A stretch of 64,000 nucleotides of DNA from Adineta ricciae (GCA_905250025.1 CAJNOJ010000266.1:62001-126000), one strand, 5' to 3'; numbered from the stretch's first letter, positions 29,990-42,237 are shown. A program made the numbers and translations. The notes: generated by a model not told the origin, from the sequence alone.

Positions 29990-30712
29990 TTACGGGAGCT
30001 TCCGAGTAAGTTTTATTGTCTTGAGCTGCCTCTCACAGTCTGATTGTTTTTATTTTATCAGAGGTGATGCAAGAATCAACATTCTATGGGTTCTATTTCT
30101 AATTCTTATTCTTCTTTCTACGCATATGTGCTGCCATCGAAGTTTCGCTCGGCATCGTGCTTTCTCGTAATAATTTGGCTTCTACTACAACAACAACTAC
30201 AACAGGTATTTGATCTTAGTCCTCCAATTAGGAACACATTCTTCAGAGAAATACATATTACCTGACTATCGTTTTGTTTTGTCTCTAGTCACAATACACA
30301 AGTAGCTTCGTACGCAAATTCAATGCCAATTGGAATTGCTACTACTGATTTTAATCACGACAGTAAACTAGATCTTGTTATTTCCAGTTCAGGCTCAAAC
30401 AACATAGCTGTGTTCTTTGGTGTTAGCCATGGAGATTTTACACTATCCGCAACTTATTCAATCAGTGGCACTTCTTATCCTCGTAAAATTGCGGTTGCTG
30501 ATGTTAACAAAGATAACCAATTAGATTTGATCGTTGTCAGTTACTTGGGTAGTAATGTTCGTGTTCTACTACTTGGATCTAGCTCGGAAGGTTTTCCTGC
30601 ACAGACAATATTTACTGACGGTGCGAGTCCACATGAATTGGACGTTGGCAACATTGACAACGATACTTGTCCTGATATTGTCGTTGCCAACAGTGGTAGT
30701 AATAATATGTAA
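29990..30712 (+). pseudogene. FG-GAP/VCBS repeat membrane protein, broken and truncated (copy 1)
   Basis: Remains of an exon with GTAAGT donor (about 30005), a hydrophobic helix (WVLFLILILLS), a Thr-rich stretch (TTTTTT) before another donor (30206), then FG-GAP repeats: IATTDFNHDSKLDLVISSSG, KIAVADVNKDNQLDLIVVSY, DVGNIDNDTCPDIVVANSGS. The Asp-rich DxNxDxxxD loops are typical calcium-binding FG-GAP/VCBS units of extracellular adhesin-like proteins. The expected start codon is missing, helix and Thr stretch are in different frames, and the repeat array stops at 30708-30712 where the duplication junction cuts in. Confidence 0.75.
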
Positions 30713-30890
30713 ATCTGTGCAGATTTGCTTGAAGGAAACGCGTTTCAACTTTGTTGTTGTTTTATTGATTAAAACAAAACAAACGGAAAACGAAACGCTA
30801 ACGAACGAACGAGAAGAAAAAAAACGTTCTGTCTAGGTTGGTTGTGAAACACACACACCACGAGACAGAGAGAACAACTCGTGGGAAAAN
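30709..30890. other. Junction filler with an ambiguous base
   Basis: About 180 bp with no match to either copy. Low complexity: AAACAAAACAAACGG, AACGAACGAACGAG, ACACACACACCACGAGACAG. The base at 30890 is N, the only ambiguity I noticed in the window. It may mark a polymorphism, a collapsed repeat or an assembly join. Confidence 0.7.
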
Positions 30891-31706
30891 AATCTCGCAA
30901 ACAAACGACATCAGATATTGTCAATGGTGGAAAAAGCGTTGCTAAGGTATTTTAGATCGAACAATTCGTCTCTACAGATTAAAATTCATATATTCTCCAT
31001 AGGATGTTGTACATGGCGTGAAAGATGTTGTTAAAAAACCAATAACTGGTGCTAAAGAAGAAGGTGCTGCAGGTCTAATGAAAGGATTAGGTAAAGGTTT
31101 TCTCGGCGTCGTCGCGCGGCCAACAAGTAGTGTTGCTAATCTGACTAGTACATCGTGTGATGTTCTCAAACGGTAAGATGACTTTCACGGAAACAAAAAT
31201 AATCTGATTAATCGATGAAACATCACAGGACTGTAACACACGGCGATATTATTCATCGTACTCGACGCTCACGACATATCGGAACTGACTTTCTTATCCG
31301 ACCTTCGATCGCTGATGAAACAAAAGGTCGTTTTATTTTCAATGTAAGTCTTAAGAAGCAACAAACTAGTTTTTATACTTCCGTTTTTGTCAGAGACTTG
31401 ATAATAAGAAATACATTCAGTCAGATGACTATATTGCTCACATAAATTGTCTCGAAAATAATGTACTTGGTTGGTTTATGGTCACATCGAAGTGAGTTAT
31501 ATTTCAATCGATTGACTCGATGGAAACTTTGTGATTTTAGACACATTATGTTCATCAAAGATACGTCACAGAGGCCTGATGTCTACGAAATTCAATGGCA
31601 CTTTCAATACAAAGAATTAAACGAAGCGCCGAAGATGAATTTTCGGTTGAATCAAATCGAAATCAATTTAAAAGTAACTCGAGCACCCTTCTATCAAGAA
31701 GAGTAA
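30891..31706 (+). CDS. 3' end of a VPS13-like lipid-transfer protein (5' truncated)
   Basis: Exons: up to 30946, 31003-31172, 31229-31343, 31394-31491, 31541-31706, in a consistent frame. The peptide GLMKGLGKGFLGVVARPTSS followed by VTHGDIIHRTRRSRHIGTDF matches the conserved C-terminal segment of VPS13, the bridge-like lipid-transfer protein of membrane contact sites. Later exons (AHINCLENNVLGWFMVTSK, YEIQWHFQYKELNEAPK) fit its PH-like C-terminus. The 5' end stops at the N, so only roughly 200 codons are present. No second copy is inside the window; by the duplication logic its partner should lie just left of position 1. Confidence 0.7.
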
Positions 31707-32288
31707 TTGTAATCATTTAGGACGCTAAATTACGTCGAAGAATTAACAGACACCGAGAACATGAAAAGATTATTTCGTTTGAAAATCTTGGTGATGCTCG
31801 AGTATGTCCCTTTTGATCTATTCCGTTATTCTATGAACTTATTGATCTGTTCTTTTAGTATATTGTTGATCGAATTACAGAAATAATGCACGTAATTGAA
31901 TTATAATTGACTGATTGTTGGAAATGTTCACATTTTTTTATAAATTATTCTAGCAAAATAAAAGCTCGCGTGTTTGTGTACAGGAAAAAAAAACAGGCTA
32001 AAAATCATGTTTTGAGAACGGATTGATGGATATTTATTATTTATAAAATAAAAATCAATTTTTCATTGCTCATGCTCTTAGCAACCGGAATGTTTGTTGT
32101 AGTGCTTTCCGTTTCTCTCTCCGATGCGAGAAGTGCTGCTACTTCGACTTAATTTTCTCCGAGAGAAGTGAAATAGAGTTTTTTCACTTCTATTTGTGTG
32201 AGTTAGAGCGAGAAGGAAAAACATTTTCCGCACACTTATCGATTAGATACCCAGTAATCGGTTACTAAATAATACATTTAGATCTTTG
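31707..32288. other. VPS13 3' flank and start of copy 2
   Basis: The interval 31722-31800 has some coding-like codons but no usable intron links it to VPS13. From 31839 the sequence repeats the window start. Confidence 0.45.
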
Positions 32289-33317
32289 ATGAAGCCTAGA
32301 ACATTATTTCCACTTCCATTTTCACTACCACCGTTCAGTCGTCTGAGAATTATCAGAAGATTGAATGCGATTTATCCTGAAAGACCTACCACGAATGAAA
32401 ATTCGGAGGTATGTGATTATATGTCAAATTATTAATATAATACATCTTCTCGTCTTCGATAGATACCTACGCTAGGATCGTCCGATGAAAAGTAATTCAA
32501 TTGTCAAGAGATGCGTGCTCTATTAATAAGTCCTTTTTCTTAGTGACCAAGCGCTTGAAAGTATCGATCACATCGGCATTCTCGGACTTGTCAGTGCGCT
32601 CTCAGCTGCTGCTATTCTTCTCGGCTTTTTTAGCTTAATCTTTGGCCTTCAACCGGGTGAGACCATTTTGGATGTGAAGATCTAAACAATTTCCGTTGTT
32701 TTTTCTTAGAAGTACCAACTGGTACCATCCTTCTCTATAGTGGGACATCAGCAGCTTTACTAGGTCAAAACGATCGATGGTTATTCTGTAATGGTTCAGA
32801 AGTATCGCGCCAAATCTATCGAAACTTATTCAGTGTTATTGGTACTATATACGGAAGTGGTGATGGCGTTAACACATTCAATCTACCCGATTTACGGGCT
32901 CGATTTCCGTTGGGTAGCACATTAAGCAGTGATGTGACCATGCTCTCTGGCGGATCTTCAACACACACAATTACGGTTGCTGAGATGCCTTCACATAGTC
33001 ATGATCAAGGATCCTTAGTCACCTCGTACAGCGGTAGTCATACACATAATTACACGGATCCCGGACATGATCATGGTGGATCAACAGGTACTCAACCATT
33101 AGGTGCTGGCACTGCTGCTATGGTCAATTCCGGTTTACCAGGTAATGGCGCTGGTACACATAGTCATTCGATTTCCAGCGGTAAGACAAGTATTACAATT
33201 AACACAGTTGGCGATCACAACCATACGATTAGTGGATCGACAGGCACGACAGGTTCGAGTCAAGCTATGAGCTTGATGCCACCGTATCAGACAGTTCATT
33301 ACATTATTCGAACATGA
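32289..33317 (+). CDS. Phage-type tail-collar membrane protein (copy 2)
   Basis: Exons 32289-32408, 32463-32491, 32544-32656, 32710-33317, each exactly the length of its copy-1 partner; 289 aa. The start reads MKPRTLFPLPFSLPPF. The collar core WLFCNGSEVSRQ and FNLPDLRARFPLG is unchanged. Differences concentrate in the His/Gly-rich region (GAGTAAMVNSGLPGNG against GAGSSAMIGSGFPGNG). The intact frame in both copies argues that the transferred domain is still under selection. Confidence 0.85.
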
Positions 33318-33733
33318 AAATTTTTTTTTATTAAATAATTAAAGACAATTTTCTGTATATTTCTTGACCATACCATCGTTAAATCTGACTCGCGAAAACA
33401 AATACATATGTATTATCTGTTTTGTTTTCATGGACAAGTATAAAAGCGTGTTTTGCATGAGGAGAAATGAAATGAAAGCGATGTTTCATCAGCGTATACA
33501 CATGTTCCCTGGTTGTCAGAACGCTTACATCATAATCGACGTATCACATAAAACGCTATGGAAAAATCCAGTAAATGCCAATATGTAGAAGAAAAGGGAA
33601 AAAAACTTGTTTCTTTCTTCGATGACGCATTGGCAGATAAAGGAAAATTCCAACGCGGCGCTTATGTATAAATATCAGTCAGAACGAATTTCATTCGAAA
33701 ATTTCGATTTATCTTGCATATATTTGATGAAAG
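33318..33733. other. Intergenic, tail-collar gene to GTPase (copy 2)
   Basis: Counterpart of 1481-1883, with a shorter GAAAT microsatellite and an extra ~30 bp near 33365-33390. Confidence 0.4.
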
Positions 33734-34693
33734 ATGGCCGGATTTTTCTTTAATAGTATTGCTAGGGCAGCTCTTCAACCCATGTTGCGAGTACCGATGC
33801 CTTTTATACGTAAGTTACCACATTTATATGATAAAATACTCACCGTTTTATCGTATATCATAATGTAAAAATGAAAACTTTTCTGTGCAACTTTTTTAGC
33901 TGACTTGAGGGAAGGACAACGTGAGGCATCCGAGGATGATGACAGAATTCGGAGAGTTTCACCGACTCAACAGGAAATAAGAACAGTACGTCGAGATGTG
34001 GATCGAGAACGCCGACAAGCACAACGACTGATCAGACGACTCGAACGAATGGAACGAAAGCAAGGGAAAAGTCGAGAGAAAACACTTAAGAAACTGGCCC
34101 GCAAAACCAAATCAAATAAATTACCAGGGAAGAATATTGGACTTTTTGGACTGACATCCTGTGGAAAATCGACCACGATCAACAGTCTTTTGGGAAAAGA
34201 ACTCGCTGAGACAGGCGTGGGCGAAACAACAAAAGAAATAACACCATACGAAGGCACGGGATACACTCTTTGGGACGTACCCGGGCGTAACGATGAACTA
34301 TCATATACAAATGAAAAATATATGTCGCACATTAAAGGATTAACACATCGTCTTGTTATTATTGAGCATACAGTCAAGGAAAACTTGGAATTGCTACGAC
34401 TATTGGATGACCTTAACCTGAGTTACGATATCGTTGTTAACAAACTGGATCAAGTTCGTGAAAATCAACGAGAATGTTTTCAATCGAAAATTCGACGGGA
34501 AATTTCTTCACTTGAACTAGAAGAAGTGAAAAACGTCTACTTTCTAAGTGCAATGTATCCGGATATGTTTTCAGATTGGCTGACAATGGTCGATTCTTTA
34601 ACTAATGAACATCATTATCAAAGCTCTGATCTGGATTCGTCATCAGATTCAAGCTCAAACTCGAGCTCAGACTCAAGTTCAGATTCAGATTGA
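33734..34693 (+). CDS. IRG/Era-like GTPase with Ser/Asp tail (copy 2)
   Basis: Exons 33734-33809 and 33900-34693; 289 aa. P-loop GLTSCGKS, DVPGRND and NKLD are all kept. The N-terminal helix has drifted more (NSIARAALQPMLRVPMPFI) than the G domain, and the coiled coil has several charge changes. The Ser/Asp tail is identical in pattern after LDSSSDSSS. Confidence 0.85.
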
Positions 34694-35076
34694 ACGAATA
34701 TGTGAATTTAACCACCGTTATTACATTGACGTTCCAAAGCATAAACCTTGAAAAGATCGGATACGCTTCTTCGTATTTTTTTTACTTTGTATTACTTGTC
34801 TGATGTCTATGATAATAAGCATCTTATTTGTTTTAATCATATATAGTACCCACGAAAAACCTTTTTCCTCTTTAATCCCTGAATGTAACACAGTATCTTA
34901 ACTTTCGGCGTTAACTTTCTAAAGCGATATGGTATCGGACAGCCTGACAAACGATGCATTTATATCTTGAAAACGTCACTATAAACAAGAGTATAAATTG
35001 CTCAAGAAGATCATGTTTATTGAAAAAAGAAAGGTATAATAAGCAAAAATCATTATAATTATCAATTGTTTATGTG
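34694..35076. other. Intergenic between convergent GTPase genes (copy 2)
   Basis: Counterpart of 2846-3229; no gene seen. Confidence 0.4.
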
Positions 35077-35982
35077 TCAGAGACTCACTAAATGATTAAC
35101 CATAGTCTTCCAATCTTCAAACATATCAGGAATTTCAGCACTAACAAAGTAGATCTTCTCTACTCCTTTCACACCAAGTTCTTTCGTTTCACTTTCAATC
35201 TTGTTCTTCACCTTGCTTTGCTCTGCATCTTTCACCAGATCGAACTTATTGAACACAATTGTGTATTTCAGTCCAAGTTCATCCAGAAGTCTCATCAAAC
35301 TCGAGTTTTCTTTCACCGTCGACCCAATGAGAATGAGACGTCGGGTGAGACCTTTGAAGAAAGAGATGTACTCCATACTGAAGTAAGAGACTTCGTCATT
35401 TCGACCAGGAATATCCCAAAGAATGAATTTTGAACCTTTGTGTGGTGTAATTGTGGTTGTTGTTTCGCCGGCACCTGTTTCGGCAACAGTTTTGCCGATC
35501 AAAGTGTTGAGCATAGTAGATTTGCCAGTTGAGGTCAAACCGAACAGACCGATGTTGTTACCTTCCAACTTAGCTGGCTTTGTCTCCTGAGCCAAGTGGA
35601 TGAGATCATTCTTCGCTTGTTGATCCCGTTTTTGAAGTTGTTCAAACGTCGTGATCCTCTTTCTTTCCATCTCTGCGGTAAGTGTGTCGAATCGTGAGAG
35701 TAATTTAGCATTTTGTGCGCGATATTCAGCTAGTTCTTGTCGTAATTCGGCTGCTTCAGCTGAACTATTTGATGGATTCACTACAGCGGGTGATTCACCT
35801 ACAAGATCAACATAGTATTTGTAAAAAAGTGCTACGGTTCAGAGAAATCATGCATTCAATATCTTATTGCGATTTCATGGATAGAAGTTTCTTTACTCAC
35901 CCTTTTTTTTTCCTGCTACTTCGTTTAACAAGGTTTCAACGACCCTGATAGCCGCTGGTATAGCTAATCCCCAATAAGCCAT
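35077..35982 (-). CDS. IRG-like GTPase, short 267-aa N-terminal form (copy 2, left position, inverted)
   Basis: Minus-strand exons 35901-35982 and 35077-35798; 267 aa. The N-terminus (MAYWGLAIPAAIRVVETLLN, AEAAELRQELAEYRAQNAKL) is that of the plus-strand right-hand gene of copy 1. The C-terminus DMFEDWKTMVNHLVSL is that of copy 1's left-hand minus-strand gene. The gene is therefore a recombinant across the shared G domain. P-loop GLTSTGKST, WDIPGRND and NKFD are intact. Confidence 0.87.
35119..35566 (-). repeat. Left GTPase-domain arm of inverted repeat (copy 2)
   Basis: Reverse-complement partner of 37393-37840. It shares copy-2-specific bases with that arm (CTGGATGAA, AAGAACAAG, ACAATTGTG) rather than with its positional counterpart in copy 1. 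Confidence 0.9.
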
Positions 35983-36769
35983 TTTTTTGCAAGCGTTACT
36001 GAAATTGATTTGTAACAAGAATATCTATTCGATATTAAGACTACATATGTATATATATAGATAGATAGATAGAAGCTATTTTGTTGGAATATTCCACATT
36101 TTATAATATTTCTTTTTCTCTGTTGCGCATGTATCCTAATCATTTGCGATGCAATCATCAATAACAAGGAAAAATCCTCTTGTGGTATCGTTTCGTACAA
36201 GAGAAACCTAAAAATATGGTAAATATGGGTAAGAGAAAGATTGTTCTCTGAAGGTTTTTTCCTCGATCTCGAGTCTCGTGTAATTACGACATCGTAAAAA
36301 TCCATGTTCGGTGCTGTTTCTTTTCATGCGTCGGAGTAATACAAGAGTCGTATACAAGCTATTTGCGTTCAAAATATCCTAAAGCCGAAGGGATAGCTGT
36401 TTGTCTTAGATGCTTCTAAATCTTTTGTCGCATTTTCGGTGCTGACTATTACACGTTTTTTACCACGTTGTAATTACACAAGACTGGAAATCAGCGAAAA
36501 AACACCCAGGGAAGAATCCTTCTCTCCCCAATGTTTACCATATTTTTGCGTTTCTCTTGTACGAAACGATATCAGAAGAGGATTTTTCCTTGTTATTGAT
36601 GATTGTATCACAAACGAATAGGATGCATACGCAACAGAGAAAAAGAAATGTTATAAAATGTGGAATATTCCAACAAAGTTATCCTTATATATATAGCCAT
36701 TAGTGACCATATGCGAAAAAAACTACGTGTCTATCGATTGTATATTGGATTGTACTTTGAAATTTCAAT
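35983..36769. promoter_or_regulatory. Bidirectional intergenic region, inverted relative to copy 1
   Basis: Reads as the reverse complement of 4343-5127, including the asymmetric spacer (copy 1 ~4655-4800, here ~36315-36450) and the sequences next to both start codons. A GATA microsatellite lies at 36058-36073. The inner palindrome arms are still present (around 36085-36300 and 36465-36680). Confidence 0.8.
36058..36073. repeat. (GATA)n microsatellite
   Basis: Three to four ATAG units between TATATATA and AAGC; the matching copy-1 sequence (near 5040-5060) has no such expansion. Confidence 0.7.
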
Positions 36770-37882
36770 ATGATAGCTATGAATATCATCACATACTTGA
36801 GTAGTCATATAGTTCAAGAACTGTTAAACACAATTAACTCATTTCGAGGTATGTTATAGGAGTTTTTGTAAAAGAAAGATATTTTCTTATCGTTGAAGCT
36901 TTTCTACCCTTGTTGTTTACATTTAGATCGTCATGGTGCATCGGCTGAAAATGCGCAGTTAAATGATCTAAGATCCCGAAACCACGATCTTACACAGGAA
37001 AATGCCGTTCTACGTCGCGAATTGTCGAAAAATCAAGCGAAGACTGAAACAACGACTCCAAAATATGGGCAAGGAGCAACGTTAAGTCAAGAATCGGAGA
37101 AGAATTCAAACGCTTCCAGTTCAATAAATGCTCATCATCCTTCACCTACTGCAGAGCCAAGTTCAGACCAAATAGAGGTCGAGACTGAACGCAACACAGA
37201 TGATAATGCAGCACTACGAGCAGAAGTGGCTCAGTATCGTGACCGCCACGCTCAACTGATTGAACGCTACAGAAATCTTAACGAAGAATTGAAACGAAAA
37301 CGAATAAAATCGTTTGAAGATCTTGTCAAGCATGATCAACAAGCGCTGAAAACTCTTATAGAACTAGCAAAGCTGACAGAAGCCTTACCTATGGAAGGTA
37401 ACAATATCGGCCTATTCGGTTTAACCTCAACTGGCAAATCTACTATGCTCAACACTTTGATCGGCAAAGACGTTGCCGAAACAGGTGCTGGTGAAACAAC
37501 AACCACAATTACACCATATAAAGGTGCAGAATTCATCCTTTGGGATATTCCTGGTCGAAATGACGAAGTCTCTTACTTCAGTATGGAGTACATCTCTTTC
37601 TTCAAAGGTCTCACCCGACGTCTCATTCTCATTGGGTCGACGGTGAAAGAAAACTCGAGTTTGATGAGACTTCTGGATGAACTTGGACTGAAATACACAA
37701 TTGTGTTCAATAAGTTCGATCTGGTGAAAGATGCAGAGCAAAGCAAGGTGAAGAACAAGATTGAAAGTGAAACGAAAGAACTTGGTCTGAAAGGAGTAGA
37801 GAAGATCTACTTTGTTAGTGCTGAAATTCCTGATATGTTCAATGACTGGATCAATATGGTCGACGATCTGACAAACGCATAA
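36770..37882 (+). CDS. IRG-like GTPase, long 344-aa N-terminal form (copy 2, right position, inverted)
   Basis: Plus-strand exons 36770-36848 and 36927-37882; 344 aa. The N-terminus (MIAMNIITYLSSHIVQELLN, then the Ser/Thr linker and RYRNLNEELKRKR coiled coil) is that of copy 1's minus-strand gene, while the tail DMFNDWINMVDDLTNA is that of copy 1's plus-strand gene. One stretch near the P-loop differs from all other copies (GKDVAETG, PYKGAEF against GKTVAETG, PHKGSKF), marking a limit of the homogenised tract. Confidence 0.87.
37393..37840 (+). repeat. Right GTPase-domain arm of inverted repeat (copy 2)
   Basis: Partner of 35119-35566. The 5' end of the arm (AACAATATCGGCCTATTCGG) follows the long-form module, the 3' two-thirds follow the copy-2 consensus. 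Confidence 0.9.
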
Positions 37883-38899
37883 AAGCTACGAACTAACTAA
37901 GACACATTTTTTTGCATTTTATCGTTTATCAAGGATGCGGATCGATTCGCATTTGTATTGTGAAAATAAACACACTTTTTCATCTGCTTCTGCTATGTAT
38001 ATTCACAAAATTGTTTTTTGATAGTGAAACAATCGTCTTAACAAGAGAAAATGTTTTTGAACTGTTTGAAAATCAGTAAAAAAAAGACAAAGTATATTTC
38101 TATTCCAATGATATCATCCATTGCGCCTATTTCTCAATTCTTTCACCAATAATCTTATGATAGATAGAGGGCAACATTTTTTTCTGACCATCTATCCGTT
38201 GTATAATAATATCTAAACGCAACAGTCATTCTGATCTTCAACGATAAACTCAAAAAGTTATGTAGAACTAATTATTATCCTTGCTTTTGATACTTTGCTG
38301 TAGAATTCAAATAGAATCAATAGAACATGATGAACTGCGCTATTAAATAAAGTATATTATTTCATTTTTTTATCATACAAGTCGATGAAATAAGAAAATA
38401 TTTGTACATATTTTGTAAACAAATGATTTTTCCGATTCAATTCACCGATAACATGCGTGTCAAGGTGTGAGAAAAACAAACGAATAATAATACATCATTG
38501 GGTCAATCGTCTAATTTCTGTTCTCTGTATACGTAGATAAAGAAAAAGAAAAGCAAACACAATTTGATCATCCGTTAAACGAAATGACCAAATTGTCAAA
38601 GATAAAATGTAGATGTTCGTCTCAACTATACACGGCGGAAATTACTCTATCGAAAACAAATATGTACAACCATAACTACACACCGTCTTTTTTTCGTTAT
38701 GATGACGTCGCATTCCTTTGTTTTTGTAAATAACTTAAGATAGACAGATCAAGAATGCTATCCTCAATTGGTATGCGATGAGGATGTGTAGGAAAAAAAC
38801 ATATTTTTTACGGTTGAATACCATTGACGTCAAACTTGTTTGATTTATAATCCTCGCGAAATGCACGTCGAATCTTCATTCAGTCTTTCAGATTACAAG
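37883..38899. other. Intergenic, GTPase pair to EF-hand gene (copy 2)
   Basis: Counterpart of 6036-7009, with an extra segment near 38045-38090. No gene seen. Confidence 0.45.
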
Positions 38900-39273
38900 A
38901 TGAGCGCTCAAGCAAACGCTGTAAGTTGTCCTTTCCATCGGAAAATTTCGTTTGCCTTTCTCACGGTTTACTGTTTTTTACGTGATAGAACGGCGAACAC
39001 GCAACTGAAACATTGACCTATGAAATCGGTCTCGATGTCGCTCTGGCTGGTTTCACCAAAAATCCCATCGAATATGAAAAATACAGTGCTGGCGCAAACG
39101 CGAATGCGCGTCATTCATACGGCCTCGGGCCAGATGTTGGAATTGGCGCACCCAATGTAGCACGACGAAGCGCGCAATATGATCCAGCTGCCGCCATGTT
39201 CGATTATGCAGATGTAAATCATGACGGAGGAATCGATCAAGCTGAATTCAGCACTCTCATGAGATCACTTTGA
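38900..39273 (+). CDS. Small EF-hand protein (copy 2)
   Basis: Exons 38900-38920 and 38989-39273; 101 aa. The loop DVNHDGGIDQAEF is identical to copy 1. Changes are few (NANAV-side of exon 1 Ala for Val, His/Thr near the exon 2 start, Gly for Ala in SAGANANARH), the lowest divergence of the coding genes here. Confidence 0.85.
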
Positions 39274-40003
39274 TTATTCACTCTTCTGTCAAATTTGATT
39301 TTTGTTCGTAAATAAAAAGTAACGATAAACAACGGTTGATAATTTCATTGAAAGGTGATTGTGCAAGAAATAAATTGATCAAAATAGATTGTGAATGAAG
39401 AATAAACGGTAGTATTTCTGTATCCTATTTTCCTTGTGAACAGAAATACTTTTGTTTTTTCTCCACGAACGAATGTACCTGCATATATTTTAGGGCTCTA
39501 GTCTAAGATTAACATGTTACAAAAATCATCGTTACAAAGGTGAATAATAGAAACACGTGTACGTATCAATCTGCCGTTGTTTACCTTAGTTTTTGTATAT
39601 ATTATGGTTTGGCATGATCGAATGTCTCGTTAACGTTTTTTTGTTTTAAATTTCGAGAGAGCTGAATTGACATAACGCAGAACAAATCTTCTGAATCCGA
39701 GAAAGTACTTTTGAACGCAATGTCTGCATTTTTACTTATTTCATGATTATTTTGCACATAATCACTAGTAGAAATAATCGTTTGTTCACAAAGTGAACTA
39801 ATTATATTTGAAAATATAAGAATGACGAAGGTGGCTGCATTTCTCTTTTTCTCTTTTGTCGACTGGCAGTTGAAAAGGAAAAAAAAGAAACGATTCTACT
39901 CTTTAAAAACTAACAGCATTCATGTCATTAAGTATCAATGTGAAAATATAATAATTGATCGATAATTGCCTGAGAAGTAATTGAATTCGAGATAGTCGTA
40001 CTT
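39274..40003. other. Intergenic, EF-hand gene to double Rab gene (copy 2)
   Basis: Counterpart of 7384-8118; nothing recognised apart from the AATAAA near 39312. Confidence 0.4.
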
Positions 40004-41964
40004 ATGGCTGTGCAAAAGTATGTTCAGAACCAAATTTTCACGGTAAAAAAAGAGTTTTTTTTGTTGTTTATGAAAGATACAAACTCGTATTCATTGGCGA
40101 CACAAATGTTGGCAAAACATCGCTGTTGTCACGTTTTGGAGTACGTGTAATGTGCATGTTTTTTTTCTTTTAAATCAATCTTTCGCTGCTCCATTAGAAC
40201 GATGTTTTCAATGAAACAGCAGCTCCAACTGTCGGAGTCGATTTTGTAAGTAACACTGGTACGTAGAAAAGGAGTTAATACAGAAAATTTACAGATAACT
40301 CATCGATTGCAAAGCGATGGAAAAACTATTCGATTACAAATTGTAAATAGAAATGAGACGATGAAAAGATTATTTGCATACTTGTGACTGTTTTAGTGGG
40401 ATATCGCTGGTGAAGAACGATTTCGATCATTGACAGGTGATATTGACTATTTGTCGTTTTTATCTATGTCGAACGATGATGCATCTAGATACTTACGTAC
40501 AAGGTATCGATGGCGCTGTCATCGTTTTCGATGTCACAAATTCTGTATGTATAGTCAGTAGAATTTCTCCGTGATATCGTGCAGATGTTGTTGTTACCAG
40601 AATTCATTCGAAAACGTTCGATATTGGTCTGAAATGCTCAATAACAATCAATCTGTGAATGTGATAAAACTTTTGGTGGGTAATAAGTGTGATCTATCCA
40701 CAGAACGAGTGATTGAACATTCAAAAGCAAAAGTATGTCAGGCAGATTGAACCGATCAAAGTTTCGACTCTGTCTCTCTTTCTCTGCTCATAGGAGTTAG
40801 CTGATTCGTTGAATATACCCTACATTGAAGCGTCAGCGAAGAATACTTCTAATGTGCATGAAATATTTCTTATCATGGTGAATGATATGGCAAAAACAAC
40901 AGTTACATCTCTGACAATCGAACCTATTGTTTCTCATGAAGAAAAAATAAAACTGGAAAGTGGCGTTTCAGCTGCATCGGCGTGTGAAGAGTAAAGTCTT
41001 GTGTCCAAAAAGATGATTCCGAATGATGGACTGATATTCGTATCTTATCTAGGCATCGAAAGTATAAATTAGTGCTACTTGGAGACTCGTGTGTTGGAAA
41101 ATCTGCTCTATTAAAGCGACTGACGGTAAATATGAACTCATTGCCGTTGTTTATCATCATATTCATAGCTTTTAGCAAGATACATTTGATGGTGATTTTC
41201 AACCAACAGTTGGCATCGATTTCGTATGCCTTTGTTCGTCTCATTATAGAATCGACAGATAGATTTGTTTTGTATTTGTAGATTACTCATACGGTAACAC
41301 AAAATGAACAATCGATACGGTTTCAAATTGTACGTTGACAATCACTTCTATTTTGTTCTTTCTTTTTCTTCTGATTGAAACTTTTCAGTGGGATACATCT
41401 GGTCAAGAACGATATCGAAGTTTATCGGGTAACTGCATATGTTTCATTGCTAAATCACTGTTCTGATTTTCAGGTAGTTACTGTCGAAATGCCGATGGTT
41501 TTATCATTATTTTCGATGTTACCAATGAAGTATGTTATTTCAATTGAACTCATATGTTCATATCATTACTGTTATTCGAGGAATCATTCAACAATCTAAC
41601 CAGATGGTTGAGCGATGCGTATACCAATAATACAAATAACGTCAAAACTATATTTGTGGGAAATAAATGTGATCTAACAGTTGAACGAGTAGTTTCTTAC
41701 GATCAAGCTAAAGTATTCATTGCTCAAAAACGTTATTAAACTTGTCGTCATCATGGATATTTGTTTGTTTTGTAGGCTTTAGCTGATTCAAGGAATGTAA
41801 CTTATCTGGAGACATCGCCTAAGAATGGCACCAACATCGAACAAGTTTTCATGTATTTCTTTAATGACCTGATATCGAAGGAATCATCAACGAAAACAAG
41901 TAGTCCAACTATTCGACTTGAGCCGAAAGGAAAATCAAAAGGAACTACAAGTGGATTTTGTTGA
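40004..41964 (+). CDS. Tandem two-domain Rab-like GTPase (copy 2)
   Basis: Fifteen exons with copy-1 lengths: 40004-40017, 40077-40140, 40198-40245, 40295-40342, 40397-40436, 40489-40544, 40601-40732, 40794-40990, 41053-41125, 41176-41223, 41282-41329, 41389-41428, 41474-41529, 41581-41712, 41776-41964; 394 aa. Domain 1: YKLVFIGDTNVGKTS, with WDIAGEERF again lacking the catalytic Gln. Domain 2: YKLVLLGDSCVGKSA with WDTSGQERY. The GAG-TAA overlap with the linker intron donor (40988-40993) and the acceptor CTAG are preserved. Intron 1 differs in length, which supports its being an intron since exon reading through it would shift frame. Confidence 0.8.
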
Positions 41965-42237
41965 ACATGACAACGAATCATTTTCTTAAAGGTGTGGATG
42001 TAATTCAAATAAAAACGTCTTGTGTTCGCTACTTCCACTCACACCGATAGAAAACGTAAACATTCATCAAATATGCTCTTTTTGTTGCATCTTCTTTTAA
42101 TAATTTTTCTCGAACAAAAACAAACACAACAGCAGAGACGAGAAGAAATTATTGAAACTCGTGCATATATTTTCTATTAATCATTGCACCAGCCTAGTTA
42201 ATGATAAAAATTCCATAACTTGTCGACATACCATCGC

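Larger units (their letters stand above)
1..30708 (+). repeat. Copy 1 of a ~31 kb direct duplication
   Basis: Every gene in this interval has a colinear partner in copy 2 at an offset of 31837 at the start, drifting to about 32700 near the end through indels. Coding exons usually have identical lengths and splice positions in both copies. Substitutions are scattered through introns and intergenic DNA at what looks by eye like a few percent. Homology stops at about 30708, inside the FG-GAP gene, where copy 2 continues with coding-like sequence and copy 1 switches to unrelated sequence. The left edge lies outside the window. Confidence 0.95.

Noticed and set aside
30713-30890. Telomeric or transposon sequence at the junction
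   Set aside because: ACACACACAC and AACGAACG runs are short and irregular; no telomere repeat array, terminal inverted repeat, target-site duplication or transposase frame is visible.
31722-31801. An additional VPS13 exon (DAKLRRRINRHREHEK...) after the stop
   Set aside because: The only gap from the previous exon is 18 bp, too short for an intron here; it could belong to an unannotated downstream frame but this cannot be supported.
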